The notes beneath the pieces are model-generated. The model saw only the letters and a program-made list of their open reading frames with translations, searched no databases and was not told where the DNA came from. Shown piece by piece: positions 1 to 9,600 of a DNA stretch of 64,000 bases (its first letter is position 1; every line of letters starts with the position of its first letter). This stretch comes from UBA4877 sp002399285 (GTDB taxonomy: Bacteria; Bacillota; Thermoanaerobacteria; Thermoanaerobacterales; UBA4877). The stretch lies in the NCBI GenBank assembly GCA_036771835.1, contig DAIPGN010000011.1, positions 33,787 through 97,786 of the forward strand, read 5' to 3'. The translations under genes and the position numbers were made by a program.

Positions 1-1
1 G

Positions 2-1672
2 TATAGCTCGGCTATTAACAGTATAGAGAATACGGATTTGGATAACCACATATTGACTATCACTGCCCCCACAGGATCAGGCAAGACATTGACCGGATTT
101 TCCGCGGCAGTCAAACTAAGGGAGAGATTATCAAAAGATGACTACGTGCCAAGAATTATCTATGCTTTGCCATTTACCAGTATCATTGATCAGAATTACG
201 ATGTAATTAGGGATGTATTAAGTTCCGGTATAAAGGATTTTGATAAAAACGAAAGCAGCTATTTAATAAAGCATCATCATCTTGCAGATATCAAATATAT
301 GGACAGAGATTCTGAAAGGCCCATGGATGAAGCGCTGGCCCTTATTGAAGCATGGGAATCAGAGATCGTCGTTACAACGTTCATTCAGTTCTTTTATACA
401 TTGATAGGGTACAGAAACCGAATGCTCAAAAAATATCATAATATGGCGGGCTCTATCGTCATCTTAGATGAGGTGCAGAACATACCCATGGAATATTGGG
501 ATGATATCGGCAGGATTTTGAAATATGCATCTGAGTTACTGGGTGTCTATATCATACTCATGACGGCCACCAAACCCCTGCTGTTTGCGGAGGGCAAGTA
601 TCAGGAATTGGTAGATGATCCCGATAAATACTTTAAGGATGACAATCTGAACAGGGTCCGTTTATACCCGCACATGGATGAAATCTCTCTCGATGAATTT
701 GTAGATAATTTTGTTGAGTCCTATGACCCTGATAGGTCCTATTTGATAGTCATGAATACCGTGGGAAGTTCTTTGGATGTATTTGACAAGCTGAAGCAAA
801 TATTAAATGGCAATGAAGATAAATACGTATATTTATCGGCCAACATCGTTCCTTATCAGCGAAAAAAAAGAATCGAAGAAATAAAAGATAAACTGGCATC
901 CGGAGAGAAATTGATCGTGGTATCCACACAGGTGGTGGAAGCAGGGGTCGACATTGATATGGATGTAGTAATGAGGGATATAGGACCATTTGACTCTATA
1001 ATGCAGGTGGCTGGCAGATGCAACAGGGAAAATAAAGGCAAAACCGGAGAGGTCCATGTCTTCAATATGGTCAGAGAGAGCGGCAGACATTATTATGAAA
1101 GAGTTTATAAAAAGGTGCATTGTGCAACCAGCAGAGAAATATTGAAAGACAGGGAAGTCATACAAGAGAAAGAATTTATAGATGCAATAAACAGCTATTT
1201 TGCAAAGGCCGCCGGCCGAACCGCGCAGACGAATGGAGCCCTTGTAACGGCAATAGAAGATATGAATTTTAACAATAATTTTCGGGAAAGTAAGGAAAGC
1301 GGTGAGAAGATAGAATATGTCTCCGACTTCGGGTTGATAGACGAACTGCCGGATTGCGCGGATGTTTTCATAGAGACTAACGACGATGTGGCAATATATA
1401 TCGACGGAGTAACAAAGACCGTTAAACCCGCGGCTATATGGGAGTATTATAAGAAGAATGTTGTGTACATGAAAGATATGAACAAAAAAAGGGAAAATAA
1501 TCTGAAGATAAAAAAGTATTTTGGGGAATTTATTATCTCCGTTAATGAAAAGTATTTGCCTAAGGGTTTGGAAGACTGCGGCCTTTATAGGATACCTAAT
1601 GACGCACTAAAGGAATACTACGATGATGTGATGGGTTATATAAAGTTAAGAACCGAGGGCATATTTTCGTGA
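2..1672 (+). CDS. cas3: CRISPR-associated helicase Cas3, C-terminal part (5' end outside window)
   Basis: Cas3 is the ATP-dependent helicase/nuclease that degrades DNA marked by Cascade in type I systems. The frame is open from base 2, so the gene enters from the left and the usual N-terminal HD nuclease domain is not visible. A Walker A motif (TAPTGSGKT) lies near 62-88, a DEVQ helicase box at 467-478, and a motif VI-like QVAGRCNR near 1004. These order as a superfamily 2 helicase, with a Cas3-type C-terminal domain after about 1200. An internal TTG at 38 is not a credible start because coding continuity extends upstream. It is followed after 12 nt by cas4, so one operon cas3-cas4-cas1-cas2 is likely. 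The subtype I-B call comes from this gene order and the repeat type, since the Cascade genes are outside the window. Confidence 0.93.
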   Translation, partial: YSSAINSIENTDLDNHILTITAPTGSGKTLTGFSAAVKLRERLSKDDYVPRIIYALPFTSIIDQNYDVIRDVLSSGIKDFDKNESSYLIKHHHLADIKYMDRDSERPMDEALALIEAWESEIVVTTFIQFFYTLIGYRNRMLKKYHNMAGSIVILDEVQNIPMEYWDDIGRILKYASELLGVYIILMTATKPLLFAEGKYQELVDDPDKYFKDDNLNRVRLYPHMDEISLDEFVDNFVESYDPDRSYLIVMNTVGSSLDVFDKLKQILNGNEDKYVYLSANIVPYQRKKRIEEIKDKLASGEKLIVVSTQVVEAGVDIDMDVVMRDIGPFDSIMQVAGRCNRENKGKTGEVHVFNMVRESGRHYYERVYKKVHCATSREILKDREVIQEKEFIDAINSYFAKAAGRTAQTNGALVTAIEDMNFNNNFRESKESGEKIEYVSDFGLIDELPDCADVFIETNDDVAIYIDGVTKTVKPAAIWEYYKKNVVYMKDMNKKRENNLKIKKYFGEFIISVNEKYLPKGLEDCGLYRIPNDALKEYYDDVMGYIKLRTEGIFS

Positions 1673-1684
1673 AGGTGATTCACT

Positions 1685-2188
1685 GTGGAGGAAGATAACA
1701 GGGTAAACGGAACGCTGATATGGTATTTCAATGTGTGCAAAAGAGAGGCCTGGCTTATGAGCCATAGTATCACACCTGACGAATCGGACAGCAATGTGGA
1801 GATCGGGCGTTTTATCCATGAAAAGAGTTTTATGAGGGATAAAAAGGAAATAGCAACTGCCAATTTCAAGATCGATATACTGTGTAAGGAAAAAGGGCAG
1901 ATCGTGATCGGCGAGATGAAAAAGAGCTCGAAATTGAAGGATATAGATGTGTGGCAGCTAAAATTTTATATGTATGGTCTGGAAAAAGAAGGAATAAAGA
2001 CAACTGGAGAACTATTGTTCCCCGAAGAAAAAAGGAAGGAAACGATATTACTGACCGATGAAGATAGGGTGGAACTCGACAATCAAATACAAGAGATAAA
2101 TGCACTTGTACATCAGGGCGAATCACCGGAGCCTATTAAAATAACCCTTTGCAGAAATTGTGCTTATGCTGAATTTTGCTGGGCTTAG
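1685..2188 (+). CDS. cas4: CRISPR-associated exonuclease Cas4
   Basis: Cas4 is a RecB-family Fe-S nuclease that trims prespacers and helps select PAM-bearing DNA and its orientation during spacer acquisition. The 167-residue protein shows the four Fe-S cysteines expected of the family: C18 in FNVCKREAW, and C156, C159 and C165 in CRNCAYAEFCW at the C terminus. RecB nuclease motifs are visible as KIDIL and GEMKKS in the middle. The start is GTG at 1685, preceded by AAGGTGA. The gene lies 12 nt after cas3, and its end is 17 nt before the cas1 start. Length and motifs are normal for a type I-B Cas4. Confidence 0.95.
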   Translation: MEEDNRVNGTLIWYFNVCKREAWLMSHSITPDESDSNVEIGRFIHEKSFMRDKKEIATANFKIDILCKEKGQIVIGEMKKSSKLKDIDVWQLKFYMYGLEKEGIKTTGELLFPEEKRKETILLTDEDRVELDNQIQEINALVHQGESPEPIKITLCRNCAYAEFCWA

Positions 2189-2205
2189 GAGAGGGGAGTA
2201 GGAGA

Positions 2206-3201
2206 ATGAAACGCAGCTTTTATATAATGAGCGACGGCGAAATAAGGAGAAAGGATAACACGTTTGCCTTTGAAAGCGACTCAGGCAGAAAATATATCCC
2301 GGTTGAAGAGCTTAACGATATCTATGTGTTTGGTGAGTTAACACTCAATAAGAGATTTTTGGAGTATGCGAGTCAGAAGGAAGTGCCCATACATTTCTTT
2401 AACCACTATGGTTACTACATTGGCAGCTTTTATCCCCGGGAGCACCTCAATTCTGGATATATGATCCTAAAACAAGCGGAGTTCTACCTGGACAGTGAGA
2501 AGAGGCTGTTTTTGGCCGGGCAATTTGTGAGGGGGTCGGCTCAGAATATACAGCACGTGCTGAAATACTATATAAATCGTGATAATGAAGATCTCAACGA
2601 TATCAGTTATGCAATCAACGATCTCATGGACAAACTGGATACTTGTTGCGACATACACCAGCTCATGGCTATAGAGGGCAATATACGCGACATGTATTAC
2701 AAATCGTTTGATATGATACTGCAAAATCCTGATTTTTCATTTGAGAAACGTACCAGAAGACCACCGCAGAACTATATAAATACCATGATCAGTTTTGGTA
2801 ATTCAATAATCTATACGATAATATTAAGTGAGATTTATAAAACGCATCTTGATCCGCGTATAGGCTATCTTCATTCAACAAACTTTAGACGATTTACTTT
2901 AAATCTGGACGTATCTGAAATTTTTAAACCGATCATCGTGGATAGAATGATTTTGTCTCTGATTGCCAAAAAGATGATAACCAAGAATGATTTTGATAAA
3001 GACACCAACGGAATTATGCTTAAGGATAAAGGTAAACAGCTGATACTTCAGGAAATAGATAAAAGAATGGGCGTTACTATACGCCATAGAGAACTTGGAC
3101 GAGAAGTATCGTATAGAACGATCGTTAGAATGGAGCTTTATAAACTTGAAAAGCATCTCATGGGTGAGAAAGAATTCAAACCATTTCAATCAAAATGGTG
3201 A
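2206..3201 (+). CDS. cas1: CRISPR-associated endonuclease/integrase Cas1 (type I-B)
   Basis: Cas1 is the metal-dependent integrase that, with Cas2, inserts new spacers at the leader-proximal repeat. The predicted protein is 331 residues. The three conserved catalytic positions can be placed: E157 in AIEGNIRD, H223 in LHSTNFRR and D235 in LDVSEIFKP. The ATG at 2206 is preferred over upstream in-frame codons because GGGGAGTAGGAGA sits immediately upstream. The frame upstream of this start overlaps the end of cas4 and shows no Cas1 homology by eye. The sequence resembles the type I-B branch. An intact catalytic triad fits the very long array downstream. Confidence 0.96.
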   Translation: MKRSFYIMSDGEIRRKDNTFAFESDSGRKYIPVEELNDIYVFGELTLNKRFLEYASQKEVPIHFFNHYGYYIGSFYPREHLNSGYMILKQAEFYLDSEKRLFLAGQFVRGSAQNIQHVLKYYINRDNEDLNDISYAINDLMDKLDTCCDIHQLMAIEGNIRDMYYKSFDMILQNPDFSFEKRTRRPPQNYINTMISFGNSIIYTIILSEIYKTHLDPRIGYLHSTNFRRFTLNLDVSEIFKPIIVDRMILSLIAKKMITKNDFDKDTNGIMLKDKGKQLILQEIDKRMGVTIRHRELGREVSYRTIVRMELYKLEKHLMGEKEFKPFQSKW

Positions 3202-3263
3202 TTTGCAGGTTTCCTAATATTTTGGGGGATATTGTCTGATGACAATTATAGGAGAAAATATAA

Positions 3264-3527
3264 ATGTTTGTGATTTTAGTCTATGACGTTAATGAAAAAA
3301 GAGTGGCAAAAGCATTAAAGACATGCAGGAAATACCTGTACTGGGTACAAAACTCTGTATTTGAAGGTGAGCTGTCGGAATCAAACTATAAAAAATTGAA
3401 ATTTGAACTTACGAGAATAATTCATAATGACGAAGACTCTGTAATATTTTATACGTTCAGAAGCACACGATATTCTGAAAGAGAATCACTGGGCCTGAAA
3501 AAGGGAGGAGACAACAATTTTTTGTAA
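3264..3527 (+). CDS. cas2: CRISPR-associated endoribonuclease/adaptation protein Cas2
   Basis: Cas2 is the small ferredoxin-fold dimer that bridges two Cas1 dimers in the adaptation complex. The 87-residue protein begins MFVILVYDVNEKRV, with the conserved Asp at position 8 after the first strand, and has the family's normal length. ATG 3264 follows ATAGGAGAAAATATAA. It is the last cas gene; the stop is followed within two bases by an imperfect hairpin and then the CRISPR leader. No sign of degradation is seen. Confidence 0.95.
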   Translation: MFVILVYDVNEKRVAKALKTCRKYLYWVQNSVFEGELSESNYKKLKFELTRIIHNDEDSVIFYTFRSTRYSERESLGLKKGGDNNFL

Positions 3528-3694
3528 AGTCGTCGATGTGCAGTAATGCAAAAACACCGACACACCGACGACATTGATCTATAAAATTATTTGCCTTATC
3601 TACTGGATTTTCAACAATATAAGATAAGTTATATAATCGCTGAACATAGTTAATATCATGATGAACTTACGAGGTTTCATGCACATTTTGATTG
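3528..3694 (+). promoter_or_regulatory. CRISPR leader
   Basis: This AT-rich, non-coding stretch lies between the cas2 stop and the first repeat, which is where the leader carrying the array promoter and integration signals is expected. The array is read left to right: the repeat ends in ATTGAAAC, which forms the 5' handle of type I-B crRNA, and repeat degeneration is at the far right. An imperfect inverted repeat at 3529-3540 and 3561-3572 (GTCGTCGATGTG / CACACCGACGAC, one mismatch) opens the region and lacks a T tract. No clear promoter was fixed. Confidence 0.75.
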
Positions 3695-6600
3695 GATTTT
3701 AGACTACCTATGAGGAATTGAAACTCGAGCGCCCACAGCCAGAACGAGATCAGCAGCCCCGATTTTAGACTACCTATGAGGAATTGAAACCCGTCGAGCT
3801 CGTAGGCGCGGATGGCGTTGGCGAGCGATTTTAGACTACCTATGAGGAATTGAAACTAGTAGTCGATTTCCGGCCATCTCTGCCGGCAAAGCGATTTTAG
3901 ACTACCTATGAGGAATTGAAACTACGTCGCCAGCTTCCTCCGGGCGGCGGCCTCGGCCTGATTTTAGACTACCTATGAGGAATTGAAACAGGACTGCGGC
4001 AGCCTCGAGGAGGCTGAGGCCCATTGATTTTAGACTACCTATGAGGAATTGAAACCCCATCACTTTGCCGAGTCCAAGTATAAAATTAGGAGATTTTAGA
4101 CTACCTATGAGGAATTGAAACTAAATCTGGCGGTATCCTTAAACCTTGCGGCCCCTGGATTTTAGACTACCTATGAGGAATTGAAACTCGATGTGAAAGA
4201 TACTCCCCTGCTTTCGGCCAGAGATTTTAGACTACCTATGAGGAATTGAAACTGATGAGCAGGAAGGTATAACCATGATAGAAACGAGAGATTTTAGACT
4301 ACCTATGAGGAATTGAAACTAAAAAACATAGCGCCGATACCAACACATACTATTGTGATTTTAGACTACCTATGAGGAATTGAAACTGGTTGGTACACTG
4401 TTGTCCACTTATTTCACCTCTTTGATTTTAGACTACCTATGAGGAATTGAAACCCCAACTGCAGCAGCTTGTTGCCCAGCACGGCTGCCGATTTTAGACT
4501 ACCTATGAGGAATTGAAACGATGAGATGATATATTGCAAATGCCACATTCGTAAGGATTTTAGACTACCTATGAGGAATTGAAACTCTGTCTGCATCGGC
4601 GGCCTCCTCATATATTTTCTCGATTTTAGACTACCTATGAGGAATTGAAACTCGATGTGAAAGACACTCCCCTGCTTTCGGCCAGAGATTTTAGACTACC
4701 TATGAGGAATTGAAACTGGCCGCACCGGCACAATCAACCAAAGGAGGTGAGAGATTTTAGACTACCTATGAGGAATTGAAACTAGCGTTCTTGATCTTCC
4801 TGACGGCTTTTTCGGTGCGATTTTAGACTACCTATGAGGAATTGAAACATGCGACCTTGGCACGGATGCTACATAGATCAAAAAGATTTTAGACTACCTA
4901 TGAGGAATTGAAACAGATATTCGTCTATATTTGGGATCGTAATGCTAATTGATTTTAGACTACCTATGAGGAATTGAAACCACCTTCGCGATGAGGGGGA
5001 ACGTGAAGGTGTCAGTCGATTTTAGACTACCTATGAGGAATTGAAACTACCGGCTTCTTTTCCTCCGGCACCTCCATCATGTCAGATTTTAGACTACCTA
5101 TGAGGAATTGAAACAGAAGGTCTGGGCTCATGCCTTAGACAGCTGTTTAAGATTTTAGACTACCTATGAGGAATTGAAACGATGCTTTCGGGGACAGCCT
5201 CGATGCGGCAAAACTCGATTTTAGACTACCTATGAGGAATTGAAACAAACTCATCCCAAAGGTGATAGGAGACCCGGCATACGATTTTAGACTACCTATG
5301 AGGAATTGAAACCCCGTTTCGTCCCCATCGAACAGTCATAGGCCATAGATTTTAGACTACCTATGAGGAATTGAAACTCACGGAGCTGTACGGAAACCTT
5401 GACACCTGGCTGGAGATTTTAGACTACCTATGAGGAATTGAAACGCGGGCCCTGATCTCGTGCAGCCTGTCACCGGAAGCGATTTTAGACTACCTATGAG
5501 GAATTGAAACCAACTCATTTATTTTGCCTCCTTCATTTCCTTGACCGATTTTAGACTACCTATGAGGAATTGAAACTATCATGAAATCCTGCATATAGTC
5601 CATCTGATCGGGATTTTAGACTACCTATGAGGAATTGAAACAGTGGATATAAAGACCACGCGAGAGACGGGAGCACGATTTTAGACTACCTATGAGGAAT
5701 TGAAACCCGTATGACATGGGGCGCGGGCTGATGCTCGACCCCGGATTTTAGACTACCTATGAGGAATTGAAACCCACAAGTGAAAATGCCAACGTATCAT
5801 ATCCGAACGATTTTAGACTACCTATGAGGAATTGAAACCAACAATTTCCTTCCATTTAGTCTCGGTCCTAAATCGATTTTAGACTACCTATGAGGAATTG
5901 AAACTGCTTTTCAGCATACTGCACGGCTTCCCCTAGACATGATTTTAGACTACCTATGAGGAATTGAAACTGATCATATCGAGGACATCATTGATGCGGC
6001 CATAGGATTTTAGACTACCTATGAGGAATTGAAACTCGGGGTCGTCCTCACCTTGGTCGATGCTGAACTTCTGATTTTAGACTACCTATGAGGAATTGAA
6101 ACGGCGATCATGCGTTCACCTCGTTCAAGCGTCTCCAGAGGGCGGGGGATTTTAGACTACCTATGAGGAATTGAAACCCGTCGAGCTCGTAGGCGCGGAT
6201 GGCGTTGGCGAGCGATTTTAGACTACCTATGAGGAATTGAAACTAATCTGTCCTCCGATCTCCTGATCTCCGACTCCACGGATTTTAGACTACCTATGAG
6301 GAATTGAAACTGTGAAGTCCAACACCTACACCGTGCAGCAGCTCGGATTTTAGACTACCTATGAGGAATTGAAACCCGGCGATCCGCAGGGCGCCCGTGC
6401 TTGTACGCTCCGATTTTAGACTACCTATGAGGAATTGAAACCCGTCATCGAAGGCACGATCCTCGACGATGTCCTCGGATTTTAGACTACCTATGAGGAA
6501 TTGAAACCCCTGTACGGCCGCCAGATCCTCGAGGAAGCCCTCAGGATTTTAGACTACCTATGAGGAATTGAAACCGCGTGGCGGGTGACAGCGTTGGCGA

Positions 6601-9600
6601 GGCCGTACAGTGATTTTAGACTACCTATGAGGAATTGAAACCACGATTACAGCCACCAGAGGAGACGGCTCACAGGTCGATTTTAGACTACCTATGAGGA
6701 ATTGAAACGCAGTAGTTGTCTTTGATTTCGTCCCAGTTTTCGGGATTTTAGACTACCTATGAGGAATTGAAACTCCCTCGCTTCAAAGGTGGTATCAAAC
6801 TTTCCCACCGATTTTAGACTACCTATGAGGAATTGAAACTTCACTTTCAGTGAACATGATATATTCAATATAGTGAGATTTTAGACTACCTATGAGGAAT
6901 TGAAACCGGGCGTCCGGCTCAAAGTACCTTGTGCGATACCCGGATTTTAGACTACCTATGAGGAATTGAAACAGGCCCCGGTGCTCCCGGGTGTGGTACT
7001 TGGTATTCGATTTTAGACTACCTATGAGGAATTGAAACCGCTCATTTCGGCCCTTTGTTCCGCACGCTCGCACGGATTTTAGACTACCTATGAGGAATTG
7101 AAACTGACACTCCTCGTGGGTGCCGGATGTCGGGAAACTGGATTTTAGACTACCTATGAGGAATTGAAACTATGGCAGCGGTGATAGCATCGAGCACGGC
7201 TATGGGATTTTAGACTACCTATGAGGAATTGAAACTTTGCTCTAAAGGGGGCACCAGTCAATTTACGGACAGATTTTAGACTACCTATGAGGAATTGAAA
7301 CGGAGCAAATGAGGAATTAAATGAATATTTTGGGTGTGATTTTAGACTACCTATGAGGAATTGAAACCCAAAAGATAGAATGGTACAGGTCGGTGAAAGA
7401 TTTGGATTTTAGACTACCTATGAGGAATTGAAACGGGTGTCCATGATAGCGGTAATACGGGATGAATCCAGATTTTAGACTACCTATGAGGAATTGAAAC
7501 ATTGTACCCCAGAGGAAGTTGATGAAATTAAAGAATCGATTTTAGACTACCTATGAGGAATTGAAACCAAATAATAAAATATACAAGGAGGTCATATAAA
7601 ATGAGATTTTAGACTACCTATGAGGAATTGAAACCAATAAATAAATTATTTTGATCATCTAATACAGTAAAGATTTTAGACTACCTATGAGGAATTGAAA
7701 CACCTCCTGCAATGCCAATTCCTCGTTAACTTTAGAGATTTTAGACTACCTATGAGGAATTGAAACAAAACTATCTCGGGTAATTCTTTTAATTTGTCCT
7801 TTGATTTTAGACTACCTATGAGGAATTGAAACAGCGATTTAAAGATGAAAGTAAATATGCGTGGAATATGATTTTAGACTACCTATGAGGAATTGAAACA
7901 GGTTTTCCGGTCACATGGAAAAATATACGAAGCTAGATTTTAGACTACCTATGAGGAATTGAAACTTTTTAGCCCCATTGCCTTTCTACGCCGGTATTTA
8001 TGATTTTAGACTACCTATGAGGAATTGAAACGTTTTGTCCATCAGACATAATGGCCTTCTTAGCATCCGGATTTTAGACTACCTATGAGGAATTGAAACT
8101 CCTAAGTGTCACTCAACAACGATAACATACCTTGGATTTTAGACTACCTATGAGGAATTGAAACAATTCGATGATGAGTGCCCTCAGCAAGGCAACGGCA
8201 GATTTTAGACTACCTATGAGGAATTGAAACCAACAGGTGTATAAATCTAATACTCCCATAGCCATAGATTTTAGACTACCTATGAGGAATTGAAACGAAA
8301 GTATGAGAGATTCACGGAGAGACCTTGAATTGGGATTTTAGACTACCTATGAGGAATTGAAACACGCTTTCGTCAAGAAAAGTATAGCAGAAAACGAGGG
8401 ATTTTAGACTACCTATGAGGAATTGAAACCAGTACGTCGTTGGGCTTTCAGGGAGCACAGATATAGATTTTAGACTACCTATGAGGAATTGAAACTTCAT
8501 GCCTTTCCCTCCATCTCACGAAGCGGGCACCGATTTTAGACTACCTATGAGGAATTGAAACTCTTCCATATAACCCCCCCGTAATAAGTAGAATTGTGAT
8601 TTTAGACTACCTATGAGGAATTGAAACCCCCATATATAGATGGTCAGGGAAAGACATATGGGCGATTTTAGACTACCTATGAGGAATTGAAACTACAAAA
8701 AATTCCTTCCGGGGGCGACGAAAAATAAGGATTTTAGACTACCTATGAGGAATTGAAACGCTACGTTTACGTCGGCCTTGATGCCGGCGGTTTCCGATTT
8801 TAGACTACCTATGAGGAATTGAAACCACAAATTCGCGGACCAGGACGACGCGGCAGAGCCAAGATTTTAGACTACCTATGAGGAATTGAAACTGGTTGTG
8901 GGCGAGCCAATGCCCTCTACCTTAGTCAGGAGGGATTTTAGACTACCTATGAGGAATTGAAACCTTTATATAGGTCCACGTACGGTCCTTCCATTTTATG
9001 GATTTTAGACTACCTATGAGGAATTGAAACCAAAATAATCCATATTATTCCCCCCGTGCTGTTCGGAGATTTTAGACTACCTATGAGGAATTGAAACAAA
9101 ACGCGCAATCCTTCAAAAACACATTAAAGTCTTGATTTTAGACTACCTATGAGGAATTGAAACAGTTCCTCTATCACATTTGCCTTTTCCTCTCGTATAG
9201 ATTTTAGACTACCTATGAGGAATTGAAACCATGGGAAACCATGCAAATGACTGGATATGGGCGAGATTTTAGACTACCTATGAGGAATTGAAACTCCATA
9301 TAATCATATATGGACATAGTGATATTATTGGATTTTAGACTACCTATGAGGAATTGAAACTCTGAACCATCATCAACTACCGGATAATTGATTAACCGAT
9401 TTTAGACTACCTATGAGGAATTGAAACGACATATCAAAAGTATTTTGGTCCAATATACGAGAGGGATTTTAGACTACCTATGAGGAATTGAAACTGGGTT
9501 TCTGCTTCTGCTTCAAGCTCCTTTGAAAGCGATTTTAGACTACCTATGAGGAATTGAAACCTGCCGCTGACTGTGCCGTTGTGTTTGGCTTAGATAGGAT

